This document shows, piece after piece, positions 11,889-23,358 of a stretch of 61,265 nucleotides of DNA. A model generated the notes under the pieces. That model was given only the letters and a program-made list of their open reading frames with translations. It did not search any database and had not been told where the DNA came from. Every line of letters begins with the position of its first letter. Within the stretch, counting starts at the first letter, position 1. Both the position numbers and the translations under genes were made by a program. Origin of the DNA: an uncultured Mycoplasmataceae bacterium (GTDB taxonomy: Bacteria; Bacillota_I; Bacilli_A; Mycoplasmatales; Mycoplasmoidaceae); the NCBI GenBank assembly GCA_947165235.1, contig CAMUZN010000002.1, forward strand, positions 1 through 61,265. The letters are read 5' to 3'.

Positions 11889-12847
11889 TAGTATTTTTCC
11901 TTGTTTAATTTAAGTACTTTTTGAAAGATATTGTTCAAATCATTACTAATACATTTATGCAAAAGTTGTGAGCGATTAGGAATGTCTTTTTTTGTACGGG
12001 CAGGTTCTAATTTATCCGCGCAAAAAAGAGCCTTAGTAACTTTATTATCATCATTACAAATAACATGATTAGCAATTGCTTTTAAAATAATTTCATCATT
12101 AATTTTATATTGTTTTTTTGCAATTTTAGCACCTATTAATCCATGGGCACAATGAATCGTTGGAAAATGTTTTAATTGTTTTTTTGATAGAATTTTGCTA
12201 ATTTGATTAGCACTATATGTTTTACCAATATCATGTAAAGTAGCAGCAATTTGCAATTGAAGAATTTCTTTATCATTAAAATTATTTCCATATCCAATTT
12301 CTGTTGCAGTATTCAAAACCCGCAATGTGTGTAAATACCGCGGTTTAGGCAATTTATTTGTAATCGCATACTCTAGATATAAATGATTCTTTTTTATGTA
12401 ATTTACATTCATCTTGCCAAATATTTTTTTATTAAAATTGGTAAAATTTTTTTTGCTTTTTTCCTTGCAACAACATAATATTGTCTTCATGAATTTTTTA
12501 AATTTTGCAATTTTTCATTTCTTAAGTAATTGCTTATATTTGTCGTTGTCTATTAATAAATAAACATTGTCATTTACATAGTCATTTATATATTTCACAA
12601 AATTTTCAAAAAAGTCACATAAATCAACCTTAATTTTATTTTCAGTAAATAAATTTTTTATCATTTGCTTATGATAAAAAAATGGGGGAAAAACCTCACA
12701 ATTATTTTTAATTTCACATTTAATAATGGCAATAAAAATTTTGTCCGGTTTAATTTTTTTAATTGTTTTTTTTATAAGTGAAATATGGGAATGTGTTGGA
12801 GGATTAAATTTTGCACAAAAAAATAAAATAGTTTGTTGTTTCTTCAT
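11888..12847 (-). CDS. nadD: NadD-YqeK fusion: nicotinate-nucleotide adenylyltransferase plus HD phosphohydrolase
   Basis: A 319-residue fusion joined by a UGA-Trp codon at 12515-12517 (LLKK-W-KIAKF). Residues 1-150 resemble nucleotidyltransferases that adenylate NaMN for NAD synthesis: FFCAKFNPPTHSHI contains the T-x-x-H form of the HxGH motif. The second family motif, (I/S)SSTxxR, is not evident, so this domain is short or degenerate. Residues 165-319 are a YqeK-type HD domain: RYLHTLRV, AATLHDIGKT, CAHG and ADKLEPART, as in Ap4A hydrolases. NadD-HD fusions are known in Mollicutes (for example MG240 of M. genitalium). It is the first gene of a pair with mtnN, with which it overlaps by 1 nt. 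Confidence 0.85.
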
Positions 12848-12892
12848 TTGCCACTATTAATTATTACCCAAATTTTATATATGATATTTGAT

Positions 12893-12907
12893 TATGATAA
12901 TATCATA
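12893..12907. promoter_or_regulatory. Perfect 7-bp inverted repeat (TATGATA-A-TATCATA) in divergent intergenic region
   Basis: The dyad lies between the divergent nadD-yqeK start (12847) and the membrane-protein start (12952), 20 bp before the -10 of the latter. The position suits an operator, but AT-rich dyads arise by chance. Confidence 0.3.
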
Positions 12908-12927
12908 TAAAATTAATTATTCATAAA

Positions 12928-12933
12928 TATAAT
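12928..12933 (+). promoter_or_regulatory. -10 box (TATAAT) of membrane-protein gene
   Basis: TATAAT lies 18 nt before the ATG at 12952. An intervening ATG at 12938 opens only a short frame, so 12952 is the better start. Confidence 0.5.
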
Positions 12934-12951
12934 TTTTATGGATAAAGTGCA

Positions 12952-13848
12952 ATGAAAACAAAAAAAATTCCATATTTAAATGGCGATATTGAAGTTGTTG
13001 ATCAAGAGTTTAAAAATAACATTTTTACCAACACAACTGCAAAAGTTCCCCATGTTGCTCAATCAATTCCTGTGGATAATAACCAAAAATGCAAAACAAA
13101 ATCATATTTAAATAAGATACAAACAATTAATAAAAATTATGCTTTTTTTCCAAAATTCTATCTAAAAGAATTAAGAGGTTATTTTCGATTATCGATATTT
13201 TGGCTTATTGCTATCATTATTTGGTTTATTCTTGGTTCGATTACTTTTCACTTTATTCTAAAAAATCCAAAGGTTAATAATTTTTTAGCACTATTTTTAT
13301 TATTTGGAGTTATTTTTTTACTTATCTTATTTATTCGTTTTTTCACCATTTATTTCAATTACTTTAATGAGGCAAAAACAATTGATTTTAGCAAAGGAAA
13401 AATAGTTAGTGTTAATGTAAATAAACTTTATAAACGATTAAAATCTGCACATATTAACATTAATTGAATGTGTTTATTATCATATGTTCTCTGTTTATGA
13501 ACAATAATTATTAATTATTTTTCTGCATGAATAATTGGTAAAGCAAAATTTGGGGATATTAGTTATCAAACACATTGTCATCATGTACACTTAGTTTTAT
13601 TGTTTCTTCCTATTAGTGTGATATTACTGACATTGTTTTTGCATATTATTCTGTTGATTACAAATTATTTTCGTGCGACAAGGATTGATAATTTTTATGG
13701 TGTGCAAATAATTAGCGATAATGATATAAATGAGATCAAAAAGAATAAAAACAAACGAGATTTTATTATTTTTTTTACTCTTGGTTTACTTTTCGTTTTT
13801 ATTATTATCTTAATTATTCGACACTTTAGAAAAAAGCGAGCAAAGTAA
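12952..13848 (+). CDS. Membrane protein with four predicted TM helices, unknown function
   Basis: A 298-residue protein, continuous through three UGA-Trp codons near 13466-13530. After a hydrophilic N-terminal region of about 75 residues come two adjacent helices (residues about 82-102 and 110-132), a soluble loop, a third Trp-rich helix (about 174-192), a fourth (about 215-240), a cytosolic loop and a last helix ending in RRK-type basic residues. Size and layout recall Mollicutes-specific polytopic proteins (for example the MSC_0882 group), but I cannot confirm homology. It is a single-gene unit. Its stop abuts the stop of the convergent nuclease gene without a spacer base. Confidence 0.75.
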
Positions 13849-15765
13849 TTAATTTTTTGGTTGATTTTGTCACAATCAATGTTCCAAAATAATCATTGCT
13901 CATACATCATTTTCACAATATTCTTTTAATTTCTTTTCTAGCATAAATCATTTTTTATCGTTAATTAAATTAAAGAATCTTAATGTCGTTTCATTTTGTG
14001 CTTGACTTCCGTTTTGAATTTGTAATGTTTTGTAATTTTTAATCTTTAGTGTTTTTAAATAACTAGGATTATGTGTCAAAATAAAATCAAGAACAAATTT
14101 TATCGAGTAGAAACCTTTATTTTTTCATATTGCACATGCCATTTCTTTTTGGGGGTCAAAACAATCAGCTAAGTCGAAAATATTTTCGATAATTCCATCA
14201 ATTTTTTTTGTGTAAATTTTATCATTTATATATTGCTTTAGTTCTTTTAAACGGTTTTCTTCAAAACTTTTGTTGTAGACAATAAAACTGTATTCATTGG
14301 GATTGACAACATTTTCTAAAATTTTGTCAACGATTTTTTTAAACCAAATGGTGTCAATTTTTTGCGGGTCGATGATAAAATTATTACATTTCAAATTCTC
14401 AATTTTATCATAATTATGATTGGCGATAATTGAAACTTGAGTAACGATTTGACGATATGGATAGCAATGATCAAAAGGTGCTAAACACGAATTTAATGTT
14501 TCGAAATCAAAATAAATTTTTTTCTTTTTTAATTTTGTTAACAAATAATCAATTGTTTTTTTAGGGATAAGAAATTCAGTTTTATTTTCTTTCTTTGCAA
14601 TTTGAATATTTTTGTAATAATTTTGTATTATTTTTTTTGGTTGTTCGATGGCAGATTTTTTTTTATAAAAATAAGAAAAATTTTCAAAAATATCACATTT
14701 AAAATTCTTGTGTTTTTCGTATAAGTCAATCGCTTCTTCAAATTTAATTAAATTTCCACTAAAACCCAAAAAAGGATAGCAATTACTAGGACGATAATAT
14801 TTTTTTTGTAAAATACTAAAAAAAGGATTTTTTTCGAAAAAATTCTTAAATTGTTTGCATGGGATGAAATTAATTATCTCCGTTTTTTTAGTCATTTTTA
14901 ATTTCATAATTTGCTTTCAAAAATCTCTATTAACATTAGCGAAATTGTTGAATAATTGTTGTTTACTTTTTTTGTGTTTCATTAAACCTTGTTTAGTCAG
15001 AGAACAACTATCTGTTTCCAAATTATCTAGCTTTTTTAAGAAAATTTCTTCAAGTATAAAGGAAACATCCATTTTTTTATTTGGGCAATCCTTAATTAAA
15101 CACAAAAAGAAACCAGCAATCGATTTCATTCCTCATGCTTTTATGGTTTTATTAACAACATTTGCTTGATAAATCAAATCAATGATGTATCTTTTTTTTG
15201 TCGTTTTTGCTGCTTTTGTTTCGATTAAAAACATTTCATTATTAATTTTTACAATAGCATCTGGAATATCAATTAATTGCTTGTTAAAAATAAAAACAGG
15301 TTGGAAAATAATAATATTTGGATGCGCTATTAATAAATTCATTGTTTTTTCATATTTCTTTTCTAAGGAATATTTTTTAAAATCATTTTCGACATTAATG
15401 ATTACATATTTTTGCGGAACAATTTTTAATTTTTCAAATTTTGCTTTAAAAAAATTAAGAATATATTCTTGTGCTTTTTTATCAATATATTGTCCTTCAA
15501 CTTTTTTGGCGTCATTATCACTTAAGTCATCATTCAAATTTTTACTCTCATCATAAAAATCGTAGGCATAACCCTCATCAAAACAAAATTGGTTTTCTTC
15601 TTCGTCATCAAACGCGAAAAAAGTATTATTATTTTTTTTGATTAATTTATCAAGTTCATTGTTAATGGCATTTGTCGATCAAAATCAAAAATTTTTTGGT
15701 GAATAAAGACTTTTAATATAGTCATATTTTCGGATATATTTTGGTTTATTGCTATCTTCAACCAT
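13849..15765 (-). CDS. DUF2779 protein: PD-(D/E)xK nuclease plus DEDD exonuclease-like domain
   Basis: A 638-residue protein with two nuclease-like parts. Around D169, E182 and K184 (PDAIVK then IETKAA) lies a PD-(D/E)xK core like that of Cas4/RecB nucleases. From residue 418 comes a DnaQ-like fold: YFDFET (D420, E422), PYRQIVTQVS, VYNKSFEENRL (N498, E502), FYSIKFVL, and a final YCENDVWAM. That order matches DUF2779, the UU173-type proteins of mycoplasmas. Seven or more UGA-Trp codons are read through. It follows lysS by 6 nt at the end of the ribosomal superoperon. Substrate and role (DNA or RNA end processing or repair) are unknown. Two adjacent small genes were excluded because the frame is continuous. 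Confidence 0.82.
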
Positions 15766-15771
15766 TACTTA

Positions 15772-17250
<1,479 letters not shown>

Positions 17251-17261
17251 TCTTAGAGTAT

Positions 17262-17825
17262 TTACTCACAATCTTTATAACAAATTTGATTAGCAATTTT
17301 ATTTGCTTTTTCTTTTGAAATAAATTTCCTAATAACCGTTAAAGCAAAATCATAAATTGTTCCTGCGGCCTTTGTTGTAATAAGATTTTTGTCACAAACA
17401 ACACTTTTATTACAACATTTTTTTAATTCTTTTTCATAACCTGGATAAACAGTAGCATTAATTTTATCAATTATCCCCATTTTTGCAATTATCGACGGTG
17501 AAGCACAAGCACCTAATAAATAAAACGATTTTTTGGACATATTTTTTTTCAAATATTTCACCAATTTTTCACATTTTTCGTCTAAATAGTCAACACAACC
17601 TTTTCCACCAGGTAAATATATGGCACTATATTTTGATAAATTTTCCTTTGTCAAAACATCATCGCATGATATTTTAATTCCATTTTGCAAAACGAGATTT
17701 TTCTTTTTTTCTGCTGAAATTAGTGAAACAACAATGTTTGCTCTTCGCCACAAATCCGTTGGAACGATTACTTCTATTTCTTCCGAAAGATTACAAACGA
17801 TAATTGCAATAGATATTTTTTTCAT
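17262..17825 (-). CDS. DJ-1/PfpI family protein
   Basis: A 187-residue single-domain protein of the DJ-1/ThiJ/PfpI superfamily. The N-terminal strand (ISIAIIVCNLSEEIEVIV) carries the usual early Glu region. IYLPGG precedes the nucleophile elbow GACASP, whose Cys sits where the reactive cysteine is found. The C-terminus continues ATVYPGYE and TKAAGTIYDFAL. Members act as deglycases, chaperones or proteases; which applies here cannot be told from the sequence. It is an unusual passenger between metG and lysS in a translation operon. Stress protection of proteins or nucleotides would be a guess. Confidence 0.9.
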   Translation of the reverse strand: MKKISIAIIVCNLSEEIEVIVPTDLWRRANIVVSLISAEKKKNLVLQNGIKISCDDVLTKENLSKYSAIYLPGGKGCVDYLDEKCEKLVKYLKKNMSKKSFYLLGACASPSIIAKMGIIDKINATVYPGYEKELKKCCNKSVVCDKNLITTKAAGTIYDFALTVIRKFISKEKANKIANQICYKDCE

Positions 17826-17862
17826 AATAAATGACTACTCAATTATTATATTATTCAACCGT

Positions 17863-19392
17863 TTATTTTCGATTGAAAATAGGTGGACAAGAATTAATTT
17901 TTAATTTTGCATGGTCTTTATTTAATAATTTAAAATCTAACACTAAATTCAATATTTGACTAATTTTTTTTGTTGTTTGTTGCAAAATTGGACTTAATAA
18001 AATTATCAAGTCACAGTTAAAATTAAAAATAATATTTAAAAAATTGAATAATTTATCTAATTTTCCGTCTTTAAATAAAACTCATGGTTTTGTTTCGTCA
18101 ATATATTTATTCAATAATAAATAACTTTTTTGAATTTCATCCAATAATTCTTTAATTTTATAATTGTTAATCAAATTTTTATATTTTTTTAAAATTTCTT
18201 TTCGTACGATTAAGATTTCTTTATCATCATTGTCTAATTTTTTTTTAGTTAGGGATGGAACAACATTATGACAATATTTTTTGATCATTCCAGCAATTCT
18301 TGTTAAAACATTACCATAGTTATTAGCTAAATCATGGTTATAAACATCCCAAAAAAATTTATCAGTAAAATTAAAATCATTTTCAAAATTACTTTCTTTC
18401 ACCAAAAAGTATCGTAAGGCATCAGATCCGAAACGATTAATATATTGTCATGGATCGATTACATTACCTTTTGATTTAGACATTTTTTCATTATTATTAA
18501 TAATTCAACCATGAATAATAATTTTATTTGGCAAACGCAAATTTAGCATTTTAAGCATTATTGGTCAATAAATACAGTGGAAACGACTAATTTCTTTGGA
18601 CATAAAATGAATAATCTCACTTCTTCCATCGTTTCAATATTTAGTAAAATTTTGGTTTTTCTTTGTCCCATACCCAAGATTTGTTAAATAATTTAATAAA
18701 GCATCAAATCAAACATAAATAACATGGTTGTTATCTTCTTTAATTGGTACTCCCCAACATAGTGTTTTTCGGGAAATGGACAAATCTTTTAATCCTTCAT
18801 TTAAAAAATTATTAATAAGTTCTTTTGCCCGAAAACTAGGATAAATAAAACTATTATGATCATGAAAATATTTTTCAATTCATTTTTGAAATTGACTAGT
18901 TTTTAGAAAAAAGCTTGGTTCATTTTTAAAAACAAGTTCGTGACCTAATTTACAAAATAATTTCCCCTTTTTTTTAATTGCTTGTGTTTCAGTATAATTC
19001 TCTTCGCAATTTGGGCAATAATAACTTGTCCATACTCCCTTATAAATGTACTTTTTTTTATATAACTGACTAAAAATTTTTTGAACAGTTTTTTTATGAT
19101 CTTGACTCGTTGTTCGTGTAAAGAAATTGTAATTAATGCCCAATTTTTTTCATAGATTTTGAAAAATTTTCGCATTATCATCAAGCATTTCTTTAACATT
19201 CTTTTTTAATTTTTTTGCAACATCAAAAATTTTTTGTCCATGTTCATCCATTCCGGTTGTAAAAAAAATATCATAACCGATTGCTTTTTTATATTTGGCA
19301 ACAACATCAGCAAGAATTGTTGTATAAGCATGACCTAAATGGGGTTTTCCGGAAGAATAATAGATAGGAGTTGTAAGATAAGCTTTTTTCAT
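17863..19392 (-). CDS. metG: Methionyl-tRNA synthetase
   Basis: Charges initiator and elongator tRNA-Met. The 509 residues start TTPIYYSSGKPHLGHAYTT with the HxGH signature (HLGH), then GMDEHGQKI. A zinc-binding knuckle is visible (YYCPNCEENY followed by FCKLGHE). The frame crosses many UGA-Trp codons between 18082 and 19152. The C-terminus ends as a short anticodon-binding helical domain without a tRNA-binding EMAP-like extension. It is directly downstream of rplQ (25 nt) and upstream of the DJ-1 gene. Confidence 0.95.
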
Positions 19393-19417
19393 TAATTAAA
19401 ATAAAATTACTTTAATT

Positions 19418-19774
19418 TTAAACTAATTGACAAATAGCGAGTTTTGAATTATCACCTTGTTTATTTCCTAAATTTAAAACACGGGTATAACCACCTTTTT
19501 TAGTCGCATATTTTTTTGCTAATGTCAATGTTTTTTGCAAAATTTGTTGTCGATCCATTTTTTTATTATTCAAAACGATTGCCAAAATTGCTCGTTTAGC
19601 CGGTAATGTATTTTTTTTCGCTAATGTAATAAGATGATCAACATGTTTTTTTAATTCTTTTGCCTTAGCAAGAGTTGTTTTGATTTGACCATAGGCAATA
19701 ACATCACTAACTTGTTGCCTAATTACCATTTTTTTTCATGCTGAATCTTTGCGTTTTGTGATAACAAATGACAT
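19418..19774 (-). CDS. rplQ: 50S ribosomal protein L17
   Basis: Large-subunit protein near the exit tunnel. The 118 residues match the usual length. A UGA-Trp at residue 14 means the true N-terminus (MSFVITKRKDSAWKK) lies upstream of the first long open frame. The family's TTLAKAKELK and the C-terminal GYTRVLNLGNKQGDNSKLA are clear. It is the last gene of the alpha cluster, 8 nt after rpoA, and metG follows. Confidence 0.96.
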
Positions 19775-19782
19775 ATTAACTA

Positions 19783-20787
19783 CTATTTTTCTTGTTTTGA
19801 ATTATCATTAACAAAGGAAGAGGATTTAAAAGTTAATCCATTATCAATCATTTTCTTTTGAATTTCTCGGAAAGATTTTTTTCCTAAATTTTCAAATTTT
19901 TGAATTTCTTCTTTTGTTTTATTTGTCAATTCTTGCAATGTTCGAATTCCATTTTTTTTCAAACAATTATAACTACGAACTGATAAATCTAATTCATCGA
20001 TAGAAATTGATAGATGACGAATTTTTTTAATTGCTTCTTCTTCATTAATCATTTTAATTTCTTTAATTTTTTCGTTAATACTTGTAATTTGGTCAAAATG
20101 ATCAGTTAATATTTTTGCCGCATATGCTAAAGCATTGGCTGGAGATATCGCTCCATTAGTAGCAATATCTAGTTTGACAAAATCACCCATTTTATTTTTT
20201 GTAATTTTCTTTTCTTCAACAAGATAACCAACTTGTAAAATTGGTGAGAAATTACTATCAGTGGCAATGATATTTAAAGTGTTGATCATTTCATGATTTT
20301 GCTTAAAATTAACAAAACCACGACCATTTTTTGCATAAATTTCCATAACGAAAGGAGATTTATTTGAAGTTTTTGTCGCAATATATAGATCTTTATTGAT
20401 AATGTTAAAACCAGCCGGTAATTCAATATTACTTGCCTTAATTACACCTGTATCTTTTACGGATATTTTCATTATTGGTCATTTTTCAATTGGACAATTT
20501 GGTGGAATAGCACTTTCGTCAATTTGTAGGGCCAATTGTTTTAAATTTAAAATAATTTGTGTCACATCTTCTTTAATACCATCAATTGCTGAAAATTCAT
20601 GTTGAATTTCCGGAATTTTAATCGCAAAAATTGCTGCTCCTGGGATGCTAGAAAGAATAACACGACGCAAAGCATTACCGATTGTTATTCCAAATCCAGA
20701 TTCTAATGGTCCAATTTCAAATTGTCCATAACTTTCATTTAATGTTTTAATATTAGGTTTAATTTCATATTTAATAAATTTTTCCAT
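19783..20787 (-). CDS. rpoA: DNA-directed RNA polymerase alpha subunit
   Basis: Assembles core RNA polymerase and, through its C-terminal domain, contacts promoters and activators. The 334 residues show the N-terminal dimerisation domain ([25 protein letters not shown]), a UGA-Trp junction after PIEK, and a C-terminal helix-hairpin-helix domain ([33 protein letters not shown]). The alpha-CTD is present. A strong Shine-Dalgarno precedes the ATG. Confidence 0.97.
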
Positions 20788-20793
20788 TTTTTT

Positions 20794-20799
20794 CTCCTT
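20794..20799 (-). promoter_or_regulatory. Strong Shine-Dalgarno (AAGGAG) of rpoA
   Basis: AAGGAG lies 6 nt before the rpoA ATG. It contrasts with the absence of such a site at most transcription-unit starts in this window. Confidence 0.7.
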
Positions 20800-20805
20800 T
20801 AATAA

Positions 20806-21234
20806 TTATCGTGGTTTTTTTGGTGGTTTGCAACCATTATGGGGAATAGGGGTTACATCTTCCAAAGAAGTAATTTGTAATCCGGCTGTTGCCAACGAAC
20901 GAATTGCTGTATCCTTTCCCCGTCCGATTCCATTCACTTTTACATCCACGGTTGTCACACCCAAAGCCAAACATGCTTTGGCAACTGCTTCTGCCGCAAT
21001 TCCTGCGGCATAAGGAGTAGCTTTCTTTGTTCCTTTATAACCAATTGCTCCTGCTGACGATCAGTTAATTACATTTCCATTTAAATCTGTGATGGTTATG
21101 ATGGTATTATTAACTGTCGAATGGATGTGAGCAATTCCTTTTGGTGAAGATATTTTTTTCTTTTTCTTTTTTGCCACACTTTGTTTGTTTTGTAGTTTTT
21201 TTTCGCTATTTGCTTTATTTTTTGGACTAATCAT
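20806..21234 (-). CDS. rpsK: 30S ribosomal protein S11
   Basis: Platform protein of the 30S subunit. The 142-residue frame is found only by reading UGA as Trp in the conserved NVINWSSAGA. An N-terminal Lys-rich extension of about 20 residues precedes [18 protein letters not shown]. The C-terminus [16 protein letters not shown] ... [17 protein letters not shown] is canonical. It lies between rpsM and rpoA. Confidence 0.96.
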
Positions 21235-21246
21235 AATTACCTTATT

Positions 21247-21624
21247 TTAATTTTTTGTTTCAATTTTTTTATTAGCAATTGTCTTTCTTGGACCTTTGCG
21301 TGTACGAGCATTTGTTCGTGTTCTTTGCCCACGGACAGGAAGATTTTTTTTATGACGAATACCACGATAACAACCGATTTCCATTAATTGCTTAATATTC
21401 ATTGCAATATCACGGCGCAAATCACCTTCAATTGTATATTTAGATGTAGCTTCACGAATTGCGGCAAATTCTTTTTCGGTTAAATTACTAACTTTAGTCA
21501 TTGGATTAACTTTTGCTTCTTGACAAATTTTACTTGCTGTTGATTTGCCAATACCATAAATGTATTGTAATGAATACATTACTTGTTTGTTATTTGGAAT
21601 ATCCACTCCCATTAAACGTGCCAT
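21247..21624 (-). CDS. rpsM: 30S ribosomal protein S13
   Basis: Head protein of the 30S subunit that contacts the P-site tRNA. The 125 residues start [13 protein letters not shown], with YIYGIG-x-S-TA and the C-terminal [24 protein letters not shown] tail that reaches the tRNA. AAGGAT upstream serves as ribosome-binding site. It lies between rpmJ and rpsK. Confidence 0.97.
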   Translation of the reverse strand: MARLMGVDIPNNKQVMYSLQYIYGIGKSTASKICQEAKVNPMTKVSNLTEKEFAAIREATSKYTIEGDLRRDIAMNIKQLMEIGCYRGIRHKKNLPVRGQRTRTNARTRKGPRKTIANKKIETKN

Positions 21625-21629
21625 TAAAA

Positions 21630-21743
21630 TTATCCTTGCCTTTGTTTATGTTTAGGGTTCTTGCAAATTACCATGACTTTACCATGCCTTTTAATAATTT
21701 TACAATCTTTGCAAATAGGTTTAACTGATGCTCGAACTTTCAT
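21630..21743 (-). CDS. rpmJ: 50S ribosomal protein L36
   Basis: A 37-residue zinc-ribbon protein of the large subunit. It starts [15 protein letters not shown] and keeps the C-x2-C ... C-x4-H zinc ligands (CKDC, CKNPKH). It lies between infA and rpsM with 5-15 nt spacers. Confidence 0.96.
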   Translation of the reverse strand: MKVRASVKPICKDCKIIKRHGKVMVICKNPKHKQRQG

Positions 21744-21758
21744 AATATTTCTTCCTTT

Positions 21759-21977
21759 TTAAATTGCTCGATAAACAATACGACCTTGTGTTAGGTCATA
21801 TGGACTTAGTTCAACTTCTACGAAATCACCAGGTAAAATTTTTATCCGACGTAACCTCATTTTTCCACAAATATGAGCCTTAATTGTTACATTATTTTCT
21901 AACATAACCTTATATTGGTCATTAGAAATAACTTCCATAACTTTTCCCCTAATTTTAATTTTATCTTGTTTTGTCAT
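21759..21977 (-). CDS. infA: Translation initiation factor IF-1
   Basis: Binds the 30S A site during initiation. It is a 72-residue OB-fold: GKVMEVISNDQYKVMLEN, HICGKMRLRRIKILPGD and the ending SPYDLTQGRIVYR are diagnostic. Placed between map and rpmJ as in other Firmicutes and Mollicutes. Confidence 0.97.
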   Translation of the reverse strand: MTKQDKIKIRGKVMEVISNDQYKVMLENNVTIKAHICGKMRLRRIKILPGDFVEVELSPYDLTQGRIVYRAI

Positions 21978-21982
21978 TTTTT

Positions 21983-22732
21983 TTAATCATTTGTTAATAT
22001 TTCGTAACCATTTTTTGTTACAAGGACCATATGTTCATTATGACAAGTTAATTTTTTGTTTTGAGACTTAACAGTTCATTTATTTATTGGATCAACGATG
22101 TATTCATTACTTTCAGTCATTAACATAGGTTCAAGACAAATAATCATTCCCGCGCGAAGACGACATCCAGTGTTTTTTGCGCCATAATTTAAAATTAGTG
22201 GATCTTCATGCAATTTAATTCCACAACCATGTCCCCCATAATTTTTAATCACTTTATAACCATTTTTTGTAGCAACTTCATTAATTTTGTTCGAAATATC
22301 ACCAATTTTTACATTTGGATGAATCATTTTGATTGCCTGATGCAAACATTGTCAAGTAGCATTATTAATTGCATTTGCCTTTTCGTTTTTTTTGTTTAAA
22401 ACAACAGTAAAAGCCCCATCACAAATATATTTTTGGTATGTAACACCAACATCAAAAGTAACCATATCATCATTTTTTAATTGGTATTGTGAACCAATCC
22501 CATGGATTAATTCATCATTAACACTAATACAAATATTACCAGGAAAACCTTTGTAATTAAAAAATGTTGGTGTTGCCCCATTTTTTTTAATTGTTTCGGC
22601 AGCAACTTGATCTAATTGTTCGGTTTTCATTCCCGGTTTAGTTTTTTTTTGTAAAATATGGCGCACTTTCTTTCAAATTTTACAAGCTTCTTTAATTTTT
22701 TTGATATCTTGTTGACTCTTTATATAAATCAT
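21983..22732 (-). CDS. map: Methionine aminopeptidase type I
   Basis: Removes the N-terminal Met from nascent proteins and needs two metal ions. The 249-residue frame crosses UGA-Trp codons near residues 22, 127 and 220. Metal ligands are visible in VTFDVGVTYQKYICDGA (two Asp), GGHGCGIKLHEDP (His), and the C-terminal catalytic Glu regions ICLEPML and ITHNEHMV-like CHNEHMVLV. The start ATG lies one base after the adk stop. Confidence 0.95.
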
Positions 22733-22733
22733 A

Positions 22734-23354
22734 TTATAATTTTAAAATTTTTTCAATTTGAGTAATTAGTCTTTTCCCCATTAAAGTAATCTTTTTATAG
22801 ATTCCTTTTTTTTGATAATAAGTAACAAGAGGTTGATTAAATTTTTTGTATTCTTGTAAACGTAATTTAATGGTTTGGATTGTGTCATCATCGCGCTTTA
22901 TTAAAATATGATGGTCAAAATTACAATGGTTTCATTGCTTTGGTTTTTTGTAATAAATATTATAAATTGTTTGACAAATCGGACAAATTCTTCGTCCAAT
23001 AATTCTTTTAATTATTATATTTTCTTTTACGCATAAATCAAAAACATAATCAATTTTGCAAAATTTATTTAAATATTTTGCTTGCATAACATTACGTGGG
23101 TAACCGTCTAAAACTATATTTTCCGCTTTTTTTCCTACTAAATTATTTTTAACAAGTTTATTTGTTAATGTGTCATTAACAAGTTTTCCGGCATTAATAA
23201 TTTTTTTTATCTTGTTCGCCAAAACAGAATTTTGTTTTGTGATTTGACGAAATAATTGTCCTGTTGCCAAATGAAAAAAACCGTATTCTTTTTCAAGAAA
23301 ATTGGCAATTGTTCCTTTTCCTGCCCCTGGGGCTCCTAATAATAAGACAACCAT
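22734..23354 (-). CDS. adk: Adenylate kinase
   Basis: Interconverts AMP + ATP and 2 ADP. The 206 residues begin MVVLLLGAPGAGKGTIA (P-loop), followed by FFHLATGQLFR and VLDGYPRN. The lid carries CPIC and, after a UGA-Trp, CNFD: the Cys3-Asp zinc site of Gram-positive adenylate kinases. I chose this ATG because the P-loop starts six residues later; the frame is open further upstream into secY. It lies between secY and map. Confidence 0.96.
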
Positions 23355-23358
23355 TTTT

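Noticed and set aside
11888-12847. Separate nadD and yqeK genes
   Set aside because: The only break is a UGA at 12515-12517, which is Trp in this genome; no ribosome-binding site precedes a second start.
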